DNA of 14,113 nt from Ilumatobacter sp. (GTDB lineage: Bacteria; Actinomycetota; Acidimicrobiia; Acidimicrobiales; Ilumatobacteraceae). The stretch is taken from the NCBI GenBank assembly GCA_029263275.1, contig JAJCXU010000073.1:1-14113 (forward strand), read 5' to 3'. The position numbers were made by a program, and so were the translations under genes. This document shows positions 12,533-14,113 of this stretch, piece after piece; the first letter of the stretch is position 1, and every line of letters starts with the position of its first letter. The notes under the pieces were generated by a model. The model was not told the origin of the DNA, did no database searches, and worked only from the letters and a program-made list of their open reading frames with translations.

Positions 12533-14113
12533 TCAGAGCAGTCCGTGTTGCCGTGCAGCGTGGACCGCTGGCTTGCGGCCGTCCGCGCCCAACTTGCGGT
12601 AGATGGCCTTGCAATGCGTCTTCACCGTGTTGAGCGAGACGAACAACTCACTCGCGATCTCGCGCTGGGAGAGCTGCGAGGGCAGATAGCGCAGGACGGC
12701 GAGCTCGCGTTCGGTGATCTCCTCGACTAGTTCGGTCGATGGTTCAGCTCGCACGCCGAGCCTGTGTCGGGCTTCGAGGCGGGCGAGCGTTGCGCCGACG
12801 ATGCCGGCGTCGGGGCACCGGTCGACGGTCTGGCGAGCTTCACGGAGCAGCTGTGGTCCCGCCGGGTCGTCGGCTTCGCAGGCTGTGTCGCCGATGAGGG
12901 CGAGGACGTACCCCAGGGTGAAGGGCTCAGGTGCTCGCCGAGCGAGTTCGAGCGCGTGCTCCGCCGTGGCGGACCGTTGTTGCGGATCGGAGGTGGTGCA
13001 CGCCAGCACGGCGTGCGACATGGAGAGCTGCGGTGATTCGGCGACGCCGTGGAGCCGGGCGTGTTCCAAGCTCGCCGCCGCGTGGTCAGCTGCCGACGAT
13101 CGGTTCCCCAACTCCATCTCGACGACAGCAGCGAACCCGGGCGCGATCGTCAGCGCATAGTCCGACGGCTCGGACGCGCCGAGTTCGCGGGCGATCGCGA
13201 TGTACCGCAGCGCTTCGTCGAACATCCCGGCCCACGTGTAGGCGGCGACCAGCCCGATCGCTTGGGTCGACTCGGTCGGGTGATCCATGCGCCGGGCGAT
13301 CGAGATCGCGTCACCGAGGAGACCTTCGGCGAGGTGCACCATGATTCCGAGCGACGCGGTGAGGTTGGCGTCGGTTTCGTCGTCGCACTCGACGGCGATG
13401 TCGTAGTAGTGACGAGAAGCCGCGAAGCGGCCCGTCGCGAGGTTGATCCAACCGCGCACGAGCGCACTTGGCGAGTGGCGTTCGGGGAGGTCGCCGAGCT
13501 GGTCGAGCAAACGGAGCACGGTGAAGATCTGTCCGCCGTTGAGCAGCGCAGTGGCGTGGATCGAGATCAGATCGCCGGCCGCGACGAGATCGCCTCCCGC
13601 GATGTAGTGCTCGATCGCCGTGTACATGTCGCCGCGATCGTGATGCCACGATGCGGCGGCGAGGTGCAGTTCGGGAAGACGATCGGGGATCTCACGGTCG
13701 GCCTCGAGACGAAGAAGATCACGCAGGAGGTGGTGATACCGGAACGTGGTGCCCGTCCGGTCGAGCCCGATGAACAACTGGTTGGCGGCAGCGGTACGCG
13801 TCAGCCACTGGCTGCCGTCGGTCGAACCGGTCACGGCGTCGATCAGCGGACCGGTGAGCTGATCGAGGATCGACGTTTCGATCAGACGTCGGCGCTCGTC
13901 GGGTGGGATCGACGCGAGGAGTTCGTCGGTGAGGTAGTCGACGACGAGCTGGTCGTCGCCGCGGAAGCCGGCGATGAATCGGGACGTGTCGTCGACGCCT
14001 GCGAGCGACAGTCCTGCGAGGACGAGCCCGGCCGCCCACCCCTCGGTTCGGTCGCACAACGTGAGCAGCGCCTCGCGATCCAGAGACGAGGTCCCGAGCA
14101 GGCCAGCCGCCTC
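12533..14113 (-). CDS. LuxR-family regulator, LAL/MalT type, N-terminus beyond window
   Basis: The frame is open to the right edge, so about 526 C-terminal residues are visible. The start and the AAA+/STAND ATPase with its Walker motifs lie outside; a TTG at 14059 lies in frame but inside conserved sequence. The visible part begins with the end of the NB-ARC-like region (TEGWAAGLVLAGLSLAG, LFIGLDRTGTTFRYHHLLRDLL), the classic LAL signature. It continues with some 330 residues of helical TPR-like repeats, rich in Ala and Leu, that typically bind an inducer. It ends with a GerE/LuxR helix-turn-helix in the last 66 residues (ITERELAVLRYL, SQREIASELFVSLNTVKTHC, KAIYRKLG). Whole LAL proteins are usually about 850-950 residues. 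They activate transcription when bound to ligand and ATP. No target can be named from the context. Confidence 0.9.
   Translation of the reverse strand, partial: EAAGLLGTSSLDREALLTLCDRTEGWAAGLVLAGLSLAGVDDTSRFIAGFRGDDQLVVDYLTDELLASIPPDERRRLIETSILDQLTGPLIDAVTGSTDGSQWLTRTAAANQLFIGLDRTGTTFRYHHLLRDLLRLEADREIPDRLPELHLAAASWHHDRGDMYTAIEHYIAGGDLVAAGDLISIHATALLNGGQIFTVLRLLDQLGDLPERHSPSALVRGWINLATGRFAASRHYYDIAVECDDETDANLTASLGIMVHLAEGLLGDAISIARRMDHPTESTQAIGLVAAYTWAGMFDEALRYIAIARELGASEPSDYALTIAPGFAAVVEMELGNRSSAADHAAASLEHARLHGVAESPQLSMSHAVLACTTSDPQQRSATAEHALELARRAPEPFTLGYVLALIGDTACEADDPAGPQLLREARQTVDRCPDAGIVGATLARLEARHRLGVRAEPSTELVEEITERELAVLRYLPSQLSQREIASELFVSLNTVKTHCKAIYRKLGADGRKPAVHAARQHGLL

Overview
The window is high-GC bacterial DNA with frequent GTG starts and tightly packed genes. 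It also has several start codons with a TANNNT box exactly 12 to 7 bases upstream, the arrangement of leaderless actinobacterial transcripts. The gene families (NERD proteins, a LAL-type LuxR regulator, VOC proteins) fit an actinobacterium. A marine acidimicrobial lineage such as Ilumatobacter is my guess, not something the sequence proves. No rRNA, tRNA, CRISPR array, intact transposase or phage gene was seen.

Left part (1-8573), dense and ordinary in layout: a NERD-domain protein cut by the left edge and overlapped by a possible start of a tiny lipoprotein; a DHA2-type MFS exporter; a CpdA-like metallophosphoesterase diverging, 44 bases away, from a two-domain rhodanese sulfurtransferase that is translationally coupled to a VanZ-like membrane protein; a converging EamA/DMT exporter; then a large NERD-helicase fusion with a proline-rich tail, followed after 27 bases by a Gfo/Idh/MocA oxidoreductase.

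Middle and right part (8574-12532), looser and accessory-like: a 369-base gap with a long hairpin and IS21-like repeated ends, a YunG-family protein, two small VOC proteins each bounded by copies of a ~47-base bipartite repeat, an M24-fold enzyme matching the DMSP lyase DddP in all six metal ligands and their spacing, a gap with a perfect 10-bp hairpin, and a small membrane protein.

Right end (12533-14113): the C-terminal part of a LAL/MalT-type LuxR regulator that runs off the window.

Most interesting points: the DddP-like enzyme with a substitution at a position I recall as catalytic; the site-gene-site-gene-site arrangement around the two VOC genes; two NERD domains in one window that both lack the usual lysine; and a transglutaminase-like Cys/His/Asp pattern in the YunG protein. 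No single pathway ties the genes together; transporters, sulfur and small-molecule enzymes and one DNA-processing enzyme predominate.
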